DNA from: Chloroflexota bacterium
GTDB lineage: Bacteria; Chloroflexota; Dehalococcoidia; Lucifugimonadales; Lucifugimonadaceae
NCBI GenBank assembly: GCA_013204555.1
Contig: JABMNO010000069.1
Span: forward strand, 1-48,765
DNA: 48,765 nt
Direction of reading: 5' to 3'
Each line of letters begins with the position of its first letter. Within the stretch, counting starts at the first letter, position 1. Below are positions 41,035-48,753 of this stretch, piece after piece. The notes under the pieces were generated by a model, which saw only the letters and a list, made by a program, of their open reading frames with translations, made no database searches and was not told the origin of the DNA. The translations under genes were made by a program, and so were the position numbers.

Positions 41035-41343
41035 GTGTACACCATCAGGCGAATCTTCAAGACGCAGCCGGGCCAGGCCGGGGCCGTAGCGAAACTACTT
41101 CACGAGCAGGCAACCATCTACCACGAAGCCGGTCACCGCAGTGATTTCACCGTGCAGTACAACGGCTACACACTGCCGGGAGAGCAGAACGTGGTGATCC
41201 TTCAGTGGACCGACGACTCGATCATGTCACCGTCGCGGCCCGGGAACAACATTCCAAAGGAAGCCATGGCAGTTGGCGCAGAAGTGCGCAAGCTGATTGA
41301 GTCTCAGCGGATCGAGTTCCTGGAGATGTACCCACCCGCCTGA
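41035..41343 (+). CDS. Small dimeric alpha/beta-barrel-like protein
   Basis: Protein of 102 residues from a GTG start after AGGAGA. The beginning YTIRRIFKTQPGQAGAVAKLLHEQ and the middle YTLPGEQNVVILQWTDDS resemble ferredoxin-like fold proteins (NIPSNAP or antibiotic-monooxygenase type), with a final EFLEMYPPA. No cysteine or signal. Function not readable. A terminator hairpin lies between it and the ThuA-like gene. Confidence 0.7.
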   Translation: MYTIRRIFKTQPGQAGAVAKLLHEQATIYHEAGHRSDFTVQYNGYTLPGEQNVVILQWTDDSIMSPSRPGNNIPKEAMAVGAEVRKLIESQRIEFLEMYPPA

Positions 41344-41412
41344 GTAGGGCCGCCGGGCATAGAGTCGATTAATGAGTGGCGTTGGCGTTCGACTAAACGG
41401 TTGTGCCGCGTA

Positions 41413-41464
41413 GCGTTGTCATTCTTGGCCATTGAGCCCCGAATGACAACGCGGTTTTCGTCTT
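41413..41464 (+). terminator. Rho-independent terminator after the 102-residue gene
   Basis: A 12-bp stem GCGTTGTCATTC / GAATGACAACGC with a 16-nt loop is followed by GGTTTTCGTCTT. It ends the upstream transcript 50 bp before the ThuA-like start. Confidence 0.75.
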
Positions 41465-41513
41465 GCAGTGATAAATTCGCATTCTCTTCAATAATCGTAT
41501 CTAACGAGGGCTA

Positions 41514-42173
41514 ATGAATATGGCCGACGCATTTTTTCTGGCAGGCGACCGCTATCACACCGCCGAAGACTCGTTTTCGACGCTTGGCAAGATAATTGAG
41601 GCGGCGGGCCTTGAGGTGGAGTACACAACAGACTTCGCTTCACTTGATGCAAAAGCACTTGAGGGCAAGAAGCTGCTGGTAATCCACCGTGACGGGATGG
41701 AGTGGCCGGGTGGAAACGATGAGCCGCCCGTACGGTGGATGCAGCCACATCAGGAGGAGGCGATAGAAAATTTCGTCTTGCAGGGCGGCGCATTCATGCC
41801 AATGCACAACTCCGGTTGGAACTACCCCCACGAAGGCGGCTACAGGCGCACGCTGGGTGGATACTGGCAGTTTCACCCGCCATTCCAGAAGTTCGACGTT
41901 CACGTGTACAACCACGACCATCCGATTGCCGCTGGCATTGAGTCTTATGAGATCGAGGACGAGCAGCACTTCATCTGGTTTGACATTGATCGCGTAACTC
42001 TCCTAACGCGGAGTCAGGAAAAGCAAGGCCGAGAAGCAGCATCAGGCTTCTGCCATGAATACGGTTTCGGGCGGGTCGTTTATCTGGCGAATGGTCACAA
42101 GAAGTCGTCCCACGAACATCCGATGGTCCAAAAGCTGCAGGCCAACGCTGTGCGATGGTTGCTGAGGGCATAG
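41514..42173 (+). CDS. ThuA-like domain protein
   Basis: Protein of 219 residues of the ThuA type, a class I glutamine amidotransferase-like fold. Visible are AFFLAGDRYHTAEDSFSTLG, LLVIHRDGMEWPGG, FVLQGGAFMPMHNSGWN (about 84-100), YNHDHPIAAGIESYEIEDEQHF (about 131-152) and FCHEYGFGRVVYLANGHKKSS. Family members are tied to carbohydrate (trehalose) use and other sugar pathways. It has no signal peptide. The SMP-30-like gene follows 74 bp later on the same strand, suggesting a common catabolic set. Confidence 0.88.
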   Translation: MNMADAFFLAGDRYHTAEDSFSTLGKIIEAAGLEVEYTTDFASLDAKALEGKKLLVIHRDGMEWPGGNDEPPVRWMQPHQEEAIENFVLQGGAFMPMHNSGWNYPHEGGYRRTLGGYWQFHPPFQKFDVHVYNHDHPIAAGIESYEIEDEQHFIWFDIDRVTLLTRSQEKQGREAASGFCHEYGFGRVVYLANGHKKSSHEHPMVQKLQANAVRWLLRA

Positions 42174-42247
42174 AAAGCGGCCTCAGTCGGTAGCGGCAGG
42201 TTTGAAATCTGCTCTTCGCGATGCGGGCAGATGGGAGGAGATATCGG

Positions 42248-43138
42248 ATGAGTGTTGAGATTCGCGATGACCGATTTCGTGATGTGGTCGGGGATTCCGC
42301 TGATGTAGAGCGTTTGGCCACCGGATTCAAGTTCACTGAGGGCGCGATGTGGGATCCCCGCGGCAAGTACCTGATCTTCAGTGACATGCCGGGCAACATC
42401 ATGCGGAAGTGGTCGGCTGAAAACGGCATCGAGACGTTTCGCCAACCCAGCAATATGGCCAACGGCAACTTCTGGGACCGCGAAGGTCGGCTGATCACCT
42501 GTGAGCACGCCACGAGCCGAGTCGTCCGGATGGAGCACGACGGGTCGCTGACGACTCTCGCCAGCCATTCTGGCGATTTGGAGTTGAACAGCCCCAACGA
42601 CGTGGTGGTGCGCAGCGATGGGACGATCTTCTTCACCGACCCAATTTTCGGCCGAGTTGAGTTCTACGGACTCCCACGAGAGCAGCAGCTCGACGTGCAG
42701 GGCGTCTATCGAATCGAACCCGACGGCACCGGACCGCATCTGCTCGTATCTGACTTCTCACAGCCGAACGGGCTATCGCTGTCGCTTGACGAGTCGAAGC
42801 TGTACATAAACGACACGCCAAACGCCCACATACGTGAGTTTGATGTCTCCTCTGATGGCTCACTGTCTGGTGGCGCGGTGTGGGCAGATGTCACCGGCGA
42901 CGCCGACGGCAACACAGATGGTCTGACGTTCGACAGCGCCGGGAATCTGTTCACGACGGGGCCGGGTGGCATTCACGTGTTCGCGTCGGATGGGATCAGC
43001 CTCGGCGTCATCCACGTGCCCGAGGGCACCGCCAACTTTACGTGGGGTGATGATGATCTCCAGACCCTCTACATCACGGCGTCAACATCGCTCTACCGCA
43101 CGCGTGTGAAGGTGCCAGGCAGAACACTTATCCCGTAG
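42248..43138 (+). CDS. SMP-30/gluconolactonase/LRE-family protein
   Basis: Protein of 296 residues from ATG 42248, with GGGAGGAG seven bases before it. Six-bladed propeller signature with metal ligands: Glu in FTEGAMWDPRGKYLIFSDM (about 28-46), the block SPNDVVVRSDGTIFFTDP (about 114-131), SQPNGLSLSLDESKLYIND (about 171-189), and Asp in GLTFDSAGNLFTTGPGG (about 224-240). These lactonases hydrolyse gluconolactone-type sugar lactones. There is no signal peptide. The next gene (an ABM-like protein) follows 45 bp later. A repeat overlaps its last codon. Confidence 0.9.
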   Translation: MSVEIRDDRFRDVVGDSADVERLATGFKFTEGAMWDPRGKYLIFSDMPGNIMRKWSAENGIETFRQPSNMANGNFWDREGRLITCEHATSRVVRMEHDGSLTTLASHSGDLELNSPNDVVVRSDGTIFFTDPIFGRVEFYGLPREQQLDVQGVYRIEPDGTGPHLLVSDFSQPNGLSLSLDESKLYINDTPNAHIREFDVSSDGSLSGGAVWADVTGDADGNTDGLTFDSAGNLFTTGPGGIHVFASDGISLGVIHVPEGTANFTWGDDDLQTLYITASTSLYRTRVKVPGRTLIP

Positions 43139-43162
43139 CGGCACGTTGCAACGTGTCACTAT
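43134..43162. repeat. Short palindromic repeat, copy at the end of the SMP-30-like gene
   Basis: The core GGCACGTTGCAACGTG with arms GTAGC.../...ACTAT. It includes the TAG stop of the SMP-30-like gene. Copies with the same core are at 36007 and 48736. Confidence 0.75.
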
Positions 43163-43183
43163 AACAATGGAGGGAGTATCCCA

Positions 43184-43519
43184 ATGATTTCGCTTCACGT
43201 TTATCTAAACCCAAAAGATGGAAAGACGGCTGATCTTGAGTCAGCAATTCGAGATCGTTGGATTGCAGCCATGGCAACACAGCCCGGATTCATCAGCGCC
43301 GCCGTCCTGACGCCATTCTCCGACGAAGCGCTCGGGGCTCTCGGGGCGATTAAGCCGAAGACTGCTTATGAGGTCGTTTCGTTCTGGAAGAGTGAGGAGC
43401 TTCGGCTGGAATGGGTAGCCCGCCCGATCCACGACGAGGTGTTCGCACCGCTGCTAGAACTGGCGGCCGAAGTGAGCTTCACGCTGAACGACGTGCCAGA
43501 TGAGTGGAACATCCGATAG
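43184..43519 (+). CDS. Antibiotic biosynthesis monooxygenase-like protein
   Basis: Protein of 111 residues, preceded by GGAGGG. The opening ISLHVYLNPKDGKTADLESAIRD and the core MATQPGFISAAVLTP followed by YEVVSFWKSEELRLEWV fit the ABM/dimeric alpha-beta barrel fold. These proteins are often small monooxygenases or ligand carriers. Function not readable. It lies just before the recombinase remnant and downstream of the SMP-30-like gene. Confidence 0.78.
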   Translation: MISLHVYLNPKDGKTADLESAIRDRWIAAMATQPGFISAAVLTPFSDEALGALGAIKPKTAYEVVSFWKSEELRLEWVARPIHDEVFAPLLELAAEVSFTLNDVPDEWNIR

Positions 43520-43559
43520 TAGCGGCTCGATGGGGCGCATAGCGACGGCCACCGTGGAG

Positions 43560-43971
43560 CCGGGCTAGTTGGGGAAGTAACCCGGGAGATCAGTAGAAGA
43601 ATCTCCGAGGTCTCGACTCGATCAGAAGAAGTCGACGCGGAGATCACTCAGATTCTAAGCCGACTTGAGAAGTACTACGAGGCGTTTGAGGTGGGAACCT
43701 TGAGTGCTGAGAATCTAGAACCGCGGATAGCCACGCTGAAAAGTCAGCCGATGGGGCCAGCGTCGAAGGTATCCGAAGCCGTCGTAAGACGCCACGTGAA
43801 GGACCTAAAGGCGCCTCTGTAAGGCACTGATCGTCAACAAAGAAAGACAGCGCTGCGGTCATTCATCGAACGGATCGAGGTCAATGAAGGCACCATCACC
43901 GTCGAATATCACTTGCCTCAAACAGAATCAGGTGAACCTGACGGCCCAGCAGTTCTGTCTATCGTACCGGT
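43560..43971 (+). pseudogene. Remnant of a serine recombinase (C-terminal part)
   Basis: One reading frame gives the coiled-coil of a large serine recombinase: SRLEKYYEAFEVGTLSAENL then RIATLKSQ, followed by a stop (TAA at 43820-43822). The same frame continues after the stop with RKTALRSFIERIEVNEGTI and EYHLPQTESGEPDG, the recombinase C-terminal end. The N-terminal catalytic domain is missing upstream. The frame continues straight into the tRNA-Ala gene, as in integrases inserted at a tRNA. Confidence 0.75.
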
Positions 43972-44047
43972 TGGTGGAGATGGGGGGACTCGAACCCCCG
44001 ACCCCCTCAATGCCATTGAGGTGCTCTCCCAGCTGAGCTACATCCCC
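43972..44047 (-). tRNA. tRNA-Ala (anticodon GGC)
   Basis: On the minus strand: acceptor GGGGATG/CATCTCC, D arm GCTC...GAGC, anticodon stem CCTCA/TGAGG with loop ATGGCAT (anticodon GGC), T arm with GGTTCGAGTCC and an encoded CCA. It lies at the end of the recombinase remnant on the opposite strand. Confidence 0.96.
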
Positions 44048-44120
44048 GGATGCACAGAATGTGCCGCGAAAAATCGTATCACGATGGGCGGTGGTTCTTC
44101 ACGATATCGAAATTAGGCGG

Positions 44121-45230
44121 TTAACCTGATTCAGTCGGTTCGTCAGAAGTGGGAGTGGCCGTTTGCGACGAGTCTTCTTGAGGGAACTTTGCGGCACCCA
44201 CGCCGGGTCCGCGGAAGAGCTGCCATAGCAGGAACAGCAGACCGCCGATGATGATGATGCTGATCCAACTGATTGTCCGATCGACAACCGTGAGGGCGAA
44301 TGCGTCTGTGTCGCCGAGGCCCATCAGGATTAGCACGCCCGTTAGTCCCCCTTCTACGAAACCGAATCCGCCCGGCGTCGGTATCGTCGTGAGCATGGCG
44401 TTGGCGAGTGCTGCGAACAGTGCAACTGTGATGCCGACTTCAATGCCCATCCCTTCTGCGACGAAGTAGAGCCTGGCTGTTTCCAGCCCCCAGCCAATCG
44501 CGCCTAGCCCCAGTTGAATGGGAATGTGGCGTGGCTGAAACGATGCCAATGCGCCCGTGTGAAAGTTCTCATAGGCACTCTGGAACCGCTCCGGTAGTCG
44601 GTTGGCCAACTGGTGGCCGAAAAATCTCATGATGACCAGAAGGGTGAATAGCCCGCCAACAAGGACTAGTGCAGCAATGATCACCCAGATAGGCGCATCG
44701 GCAGTATCCGCGAAGATCAGACCGACAGATGCGATGAGTAGAAGCACCAGGACGGCAAACATGTCCTGCACCCGCTCGCCAAGAACCGTTCCAAGCACGG
44801 CCGAGAATCGTGTGCCCGACTCTTTGGAGAAAGCGTAACCGCGATACGCATCGCCAAGCCGCATGAACGCAACCGAATTGGCGAACCAACCCATCAGGAT
44901 GATGGCTGAGGAAGTCATAATCGAGGGCATCTTTACCCCCGGCTCCTGATCTAACTCAGCGCTCTTGACGATGAGGTTCCATCGCCATCCACGGAACCAG
45001 AAGCTCACGTAGTAAAGGACCAGCGCAAGCAGGTACCACCAGGGATTCGTGGACTTGACGAGTCTCCACGTTTCCGACCAGTCGATGTCGAAGACGCGTG
45101 AAGCTGCGAGAGCCAGAACAGCGATCGCGACCGTGTAACCAATAAGCGTCGGGACTGAAAAAAACCTCCGGCGCAGTGCCAGATCAGGCGTGTTGGAGGT
45201 TGGTGATTCGCCGTTCTGTGGGGTTCCCAC
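44121..45230 (-). CDS. Lysylphosphatidylglycerol synthase-type membrane protein (UPF0104/YbhN-like)
   Basis: Protein of 369 residues with about eight membrane segments and the opening VPTLIGYTVAIAVLALAASRV. The blocks LVLYYVSFWFRGWRWNLIVK (about 71-90), NSVAFMRLGDAYRGYAFSKES (about 118-138), VLGERVQDMFAVL and IPTPGGFGFVEGGLTGVLILMGL (about 285-307) fit this flippase-like family. It would move or modify lipids or their intermediates. It starts (GTG) at the stop of rsmG, with one base overlap, so it is coupled. The last 40 residues are polar and probably cytosolic. Confidence 0.85.
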   Translation of the reverse strand: MGTPQNGESPTSNTPDLALRRRFFSVPTLIGYTVAIAVLALAASRVFDIDWSETWRLVKSTNPWWYLLALVLYYVSFWFRGWRWNLIVKSAELDQEPGVKMPSIMTSSAIILMGWFANSVAFMRLGDAYRGYAFSKESGTRFSAVLGTVLGERVQDMFAVLVLLLIASVGLIFADTADAPIWVIIAALVLVGGLFTLLVIMRFFGHQLANRLPERFQSAYENFHTGALASFQPRHIPIQLGLGAIGWGLETARLYFVAEGMGIEVGITVALFAALANAMLTTIPTPGGFGFVEGGLTGVLILMGLGDTDAFALTVVDRTISWISIIIIGGLLFLLWQLFRGPGVGAAKFPQEDSSQTATPTSDEPTESG

Positions 45231-45979
45231 TATGTGCGGGTTCCAACGTGATGTTGGCCGAAGAGTGGCGATTTGTGTGGCACGCCGTCTCGGCGCGGGT
45301 AAGCGCGCGGCGTGGGGCGAATCTTGTCCCAGATGATCAGGTTGTCGCCGTCACTTGATCCAGGAGTCGCAACGACGAGAGTTGAAGGGTTAGGCGCCCC
45401 CACCTCTGCGGATGCCCGCGATGCGTCTTTGAACTCCTGGTCGATGTCGGCACCTTTCAGCGCCGCAGCTCGGCCTCGGCGGGGCACGACCAACGGGATG
45501 AGAATCTCGGCCAACTCCGTAAGACTGCCAACAGCGCGAGCAATCGCGAGATCATAATGTTCGCGATGGTCTGGGTGTCGGCCAATCTGCTCAGCGCGAC
45601 CCTGAATCGCCCGGGAGTTTGAGATTCCGAGCGCGTCGATGGCCTCAGAAACAAACCGAATCTTCTTGCCGGTCGCGTCGATCATCGTGACTCTCATGTC
45701 CGGGTACATGATCGCGAAGATGATGCCCGGAATCCCGGCGCCCGTACCAACGTCTATAACGCGGCTATCCCCCTTAAGAGACGATATGATTGGGTGGAAT
45801 CGCATAGACCGGAGTACGAGTTGATCCCAGATCCCGGCCTCATCCTTGATAGCAGTCAAATTTGATTTCGCATTAGCGGTGATCAACAGCGAAACGTACT
45901 TTTGGAGTAACAACAGACGGCCGGCATCGAATTCGATACCGGCTTCACTCATCTGTGATTCAACCTGAGAGAGCAACAA
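45230..45979 (-). CDS. rsmG: 16S rRNA (guanine527-N7)-methyltransferase RsmG
   Basis: Protein of 249 residues. The SAM-binding motif RVIDVGTGAGIPGIIFAIM (about 73-91), the N-terminal helix KYVSLLITANAKSNLTAIKDE and the following YDLAIARAVGSLTELAEILIPLV (about 142-164) are the RsmG signature. It methylates N7 of G527 in 16S rRNA; loss gives low-level streptomycin resistance in several bacteria. The TTG at 45979 or ATG at 45952 could start it. It is divergent from etfB. Confidence 0.96.
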   Translation of the reverse strand: MLLSQVESQMSEAGIEFDAGRLLLLQKYVSLLITANAKSNLTAIKDEAGIWDQLVLRSMRFHPIISSLKGDSRVIDVGTGAGIPGIIFAIMYPDMRVTMIDATGKKIRFVSEAIDALGISNSRAIQGRAEQIGRHPDHREHYDLAIARAVGSLTELAEILIPLVVPRRGRAAALKGADIDQEFKDASRASAEVGAPNPSTLVVATPGSSDGDNLIIWDKIRPTPRAYPRRDGVPHKSPLFGQHHVGTRT

Positions 45980-46170
45980 ACAACCTCAACGCTGAGTTTA
46001 CCAACGAAGTCCACCGCCACTGCAGGAACGACATCTACGAATTGCCGTAATCGCGTTGACGAGGCTTTGGCTCGATGGTAGTTTCGATTACTCGAATATC
46101 TATGGATTCCAGCCGGTGAGATAGCGCGTCCATCCGGGACGTACTCGCTTCTGGAAATTGAGGTGAAATT

Positions 46171-46977
46171 CTGGCGACCAAAATTGCCGTCTGCGTGAAA
46201 CAGGTACCGGACCCGGACACGCCGCCATCCGCATTTCACGTTGACGAATCCGCAAACCGGGTTGTCCCACCACCGGGCACACCGCCCGTAGTCAACGGCT
46301 TCGATCTCAACGCCACCGAAGCTGCGCTTCTCCTCAAGGACGCCGCTGGTGGAACAGATGTTGAGATCACCATCATCGCCGTTGGATCTGAGTTCGTGAT
46401 GGACGTGGTCAAACGACCACTCTCCATGGGCGCCGATGAGTTGGTGCTAGTGGATGATCCGGCGCTGGAAAATCTCGATGCGTTCGCTACGGCGCGGGTG
46501 TTGGCGAAGACGATTGAAGCGCAGGGACCGTTCGATGTGGTGCTGTGTGGCAGGCAGGCATCCGACTGGGACAACGGACATGTTCCGCTCGTGCTTTCAG
46601 AACTGCTCGGTTTTCCATGCATCAGCTTCGCACGGAATATTAAGGTCACGGATTCCGGCGTGCGGGTTGAGCGATCACTTACCGACGGTTACCAGGTTGT
46701 TGATTCGCCGCTCCCGGCTGTGATCACCGTAACGAACGAACTGGGAGAACCAAGATATCCAACTCTCAGGGGAATCATGGCGGCCACCAGGAAGACTCCG
46801 ACCACGTTGTCTCTCAACGATATTGGTGTGACTGACGGCGACGTTGCTGCGTCATTGGAACTGACACGCCTGTTCGTTCCTGAAAGCGAACGCCGGGTGG
46901 AGATCATCGGCGGCGATGACGAGGTTGACGCTGGCCGTCAACTTGCTCTGCGACTGCGAGAGGAGAACTTGATTTAG
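46171..46977 (+). CDS. etfB: Electron transfer flavoprotein beta subunit, with a probable CTG start
   Basis: Protein of about 268 residues. The conserved EtfB opening is KIAVCVKQVPDPD; the frame gives TKIAVCVKQVPDPDTPP only if translation begins upstream of the first in-frame GTG (46195). Between the previous stop (46159) and 46195 the only start-like codons are ATT 46168, CTG 46171 and ATT 46183. CTG 46171 lies seven bases after GAGG. The body has GADELVLVDDPALENLDAFAT, FDVVLCGRQASDWDNGHVP and the late TLRGIMAATRK. EtfB with EtfA passes electrons from acyl-CoA and other dehydrogenases to the quinone pool. The next gene, etfA, starts directly after its stop. Confidence 0.93.
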   Translation: MATKIAVCVKQVPDPDTPPSAFHVDESANRVVPPPGTPPVVNGFDLNATEAALLLKDAAGGTDVEITIIAVGSEFVMDVVKRPLSMGADELVLVDDPALENLDAFATARVLAKTIEAQGPFDVVLCGRQASDWDNGHVPLVLSELLGFPCISFARNIKVTDSGVRVERSLTDGYQVVDSPLPAVITVTNELGEPRYPTLRGIMAATRKTPTTLSLNDIGVTDGDVAASLELTRLFVPESERRVEIIGGDDEVDAGRQLALRLREENLI

Positions 46978-47967
46978 ATGTCTACTCTTCTAGTAATAGC
47001 TGAACTGACCGGGCGTGATCTAACTGAGTCCACTGGTGAGCTTGTGGCCGCTGCCCAATCCGTTGCCACTGATGGCGACGAGATCGTTGTGGCCGTGGTT
47101 TCCGACGATCCTTCTGCCGCCGCGGTATCAGCGGCTGGCCTTGGCGGTGATCGCGTAATAACGGTGCAGCACGAGGCGCTCGCCGATATGGGGGTTGGTG
47201 GTTTCGAAGCGCCTGTGGCAACTATCACCGCCATTTCAAACGCTCTCAGTCCATCGGTGATTCTCTTCAGTAAATCTGATTTCGGCACCAACGTAGGCCC
47301 GCGTGTTGCTGTGCGAGTTGGCGGTGGGTTCGCTCAGGACTGCATTGGCCTCAGGCCCGGAAGTGATGGCCGCATTGCCGTAACCAGACCGGTTTACGGC
47401 GGCAACGCACTGGCCGAGTACGCGTTCACCGGTGACCGCGTGCAAGTGCTGACCGTTCGCCAGAATATTTTTGAGTCGACAAGCGGTGATACGCGGTCGC
47501 CAATTGAATCGCTTGACGCGCCCGCTGGTGTTGGCGAGATTCGTGCTCGTTTGGTTGAGACGGTTGCAGAGGAGAGCAAAGGCGTTCGGTTGGAAGACGC
47601 GGACATCGTCATCTCCGGCGGCCGTGGACTTGGAGGGCCTGAGCCATTCGAGAGGCTTCAAGCCCTTGCGGACACACTTGGTGGGGCGCTGGGGGCATCC
47701 AGAGCAGCTTGCGACGCCGGGTGGATTGACCACTCGCACCAGGTTGGACTCACGGGAAAAAGTGTGAGCCCAAACGTGTACATTACATTTGGGATATCCG
47801 GTGCCAGCCAGCATATGGCCGGGTGCTCAGGTTCCAGGGTGATCGTGGCCGTGAACAAGGACGCGGACGCCAATATCTTCAAAGACGCCCGGTTCGGCGT
47901 AGTTGGAGATTGGGAAAAGGTTTTTGAAGGGTTCCAGGCGGCGGTTGAAGATCTTGCGGTCTCTTAG
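46978..47967 (+). CDS. etfA: Electron transfer flavoprotein alpha subunit
   Basis: Protein of 329 residues. The N-terminal half has the ETF fold (STLLVIAELTGRDLTESTGEL); the C-terminal half has the FAD-binding part with ADIVISGGRGLGGPEPFERL (about 204-223), VGLTGKSVSPNVYITFGISG (about 257-276) and the end IVAVNKDADANIFKDARFGV. With EtfB it forms the soluble carrier from acyl-CoA dehydrogenases. The gene starts on the base after the etfB stop. No ETF dehydrogenase (ETF-QO) is seen nearby. Confidence 0.96.
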   Translation: MSTLLVIAELTGRDLTESTGELVAAAQSVATDGDEIVVAVVSDDPSAAAVSAAGLGGDRVITVQHEALADMGVGGFEAPVATITAISNALSPSVILFSKSDFGTNVGPRVAVRVGGGFAQDCIGLRPGSDGRIAVTRPVYGGNALAEYAFTGDRVQVLTVRQNIFESTSGDTRSPIESLDAPAGVGEIRARLVETVAEESKGVRLEDADIVISGGRGLGGPEPFERLQALADTLGGALGASRAACDAGWIDHSHQVGLTGKSVSPNVYITFGISGASQHMAGCSGSRVIVAVNKDADANIFKDARFGVVGDWEKVFEGFQAAVEDLAVS

Positions 47968-47985
47968 ACAGCGAAGGAGAGCATC

Positions 47986-48423
47986 TTGAGTTGGGACTAT
48001 GGAGTCGACCTTGGCGCAATCGTTGGGCACGTTGAGTCGTCGGAGACCTTCTCGGTCTTTTTCCCAAGTCTTAGAAAAGCACTGGTAGTGGACATGCGCC
48101 ATGGCCCTGAAGAGGGCCCGATGGTTCGAGTCTTGCCAATGGCTCGCTCGCCTCAAGAACGGCTGCGTTCACTACGCCGATTGCGACCACACTTGCCCCG
48201 AGCTACACAGATGGTGGCGATTCCGTGGCCGAGTTATGTTGCAAATATTGTGCGCTCAGGCGTCTGGGACAAGCTGGCCGAGCGTATTAGCGAGAGCGGC
48301 TCTGAAGACGCCGTCAGGGCGTTGGCTCATTCTCTTGCCGAGCTACGGCAGCACGAGTCTTCTGAGCTTGCAACGCTGATTCGTGGCGATCACTACGAGA
48401 CCATCTGGTCACGCAGCGAGTAA
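47986..48423 (+). CDS. Hypothetical protein downstream of etfA
   Basis: Protein of 145 residues from TTG 47986, with GAAGGAGA six bases upstream. It begins SWDYGVDLGAIVGHVESSET and is charged with several short helices (SPQERLRSLRRLRPHLP). No membrane segment, signal or known motif is visible. It is 18 bp from etfA and so likely in the same transcript. I do not recognise the family. Confidence 0.75.
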   Translation: MSWDYGVDLGAIVGHVESSETFSVFFPSLRKALVVDMRHGPEEGPMVRVLPMARSPQERLRSLRRLRPHLPRATQMVAIPWPSYVANIVRSGVWDKLAERISESGSEDAVRALAHSLAELRQHESSELATLIRGDHYETIWSRSE

Positions 48424-48753
48424 CGCATCCAGCCGCAACAACAGGCTTCGAACGAATTCGGCAACCGATGGATCTTCCGCAGCGTTTGCCACGGCGGTGA
48501 GCGACTGACGATGACGATCCGAGTATTCTGCTTCCAACTCACCGGCTGATATGGAACTGAGGTAATAGCTCACCGCCTCATCGAACGCGCCCGCCAGATC
48601 GTCCGACCCCAGAAGCTCCATCAGGCGCCCCATGAATATGGCATCGTTCTCCAAATTTACAGTGGGGCCTGAGTTCAAATTCGACCAGTAGCGGTCGTAG
48701 ACCATCCACCGCAGCACCTCAGATACAAGATGATCCGTAGGGGCACGTTGCAA
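48409..48753 (-). CDS. Hypothetical protein, possibly reaching beyond the window edge
   Basis: Protein of up to 114 residues on the minus strand, helical, with no recognisable motif. The frame is open to the edge of the window, and the apparent TTG start at 48753 lies inside the palindromic repeat at 48736-48765. Either the repeat landed at the 5' end of this gene or the true start is further in (for example ATG at about 48705). It overlaps the upstream convergent gene by 15 bp. Confidence 0.55.
   Translation of the reverse strand: MQRAPTDHLVSEVLRWMVYDRYWSNLNSGPTVNLENDAIFMGRLMELLGSDDLAGAFDEAVSYYLSSISAGELEAEYSDRHRQSLTAVANAAEDPSVAEFVRSLLLRLDALLAA

Noticed and set aside
43913..44116. Reading frame overlapping tRNA-Ala as a gene
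   Set aside because: It is the tail of the recombinase remnant running into the tRNA, not an independent gene.
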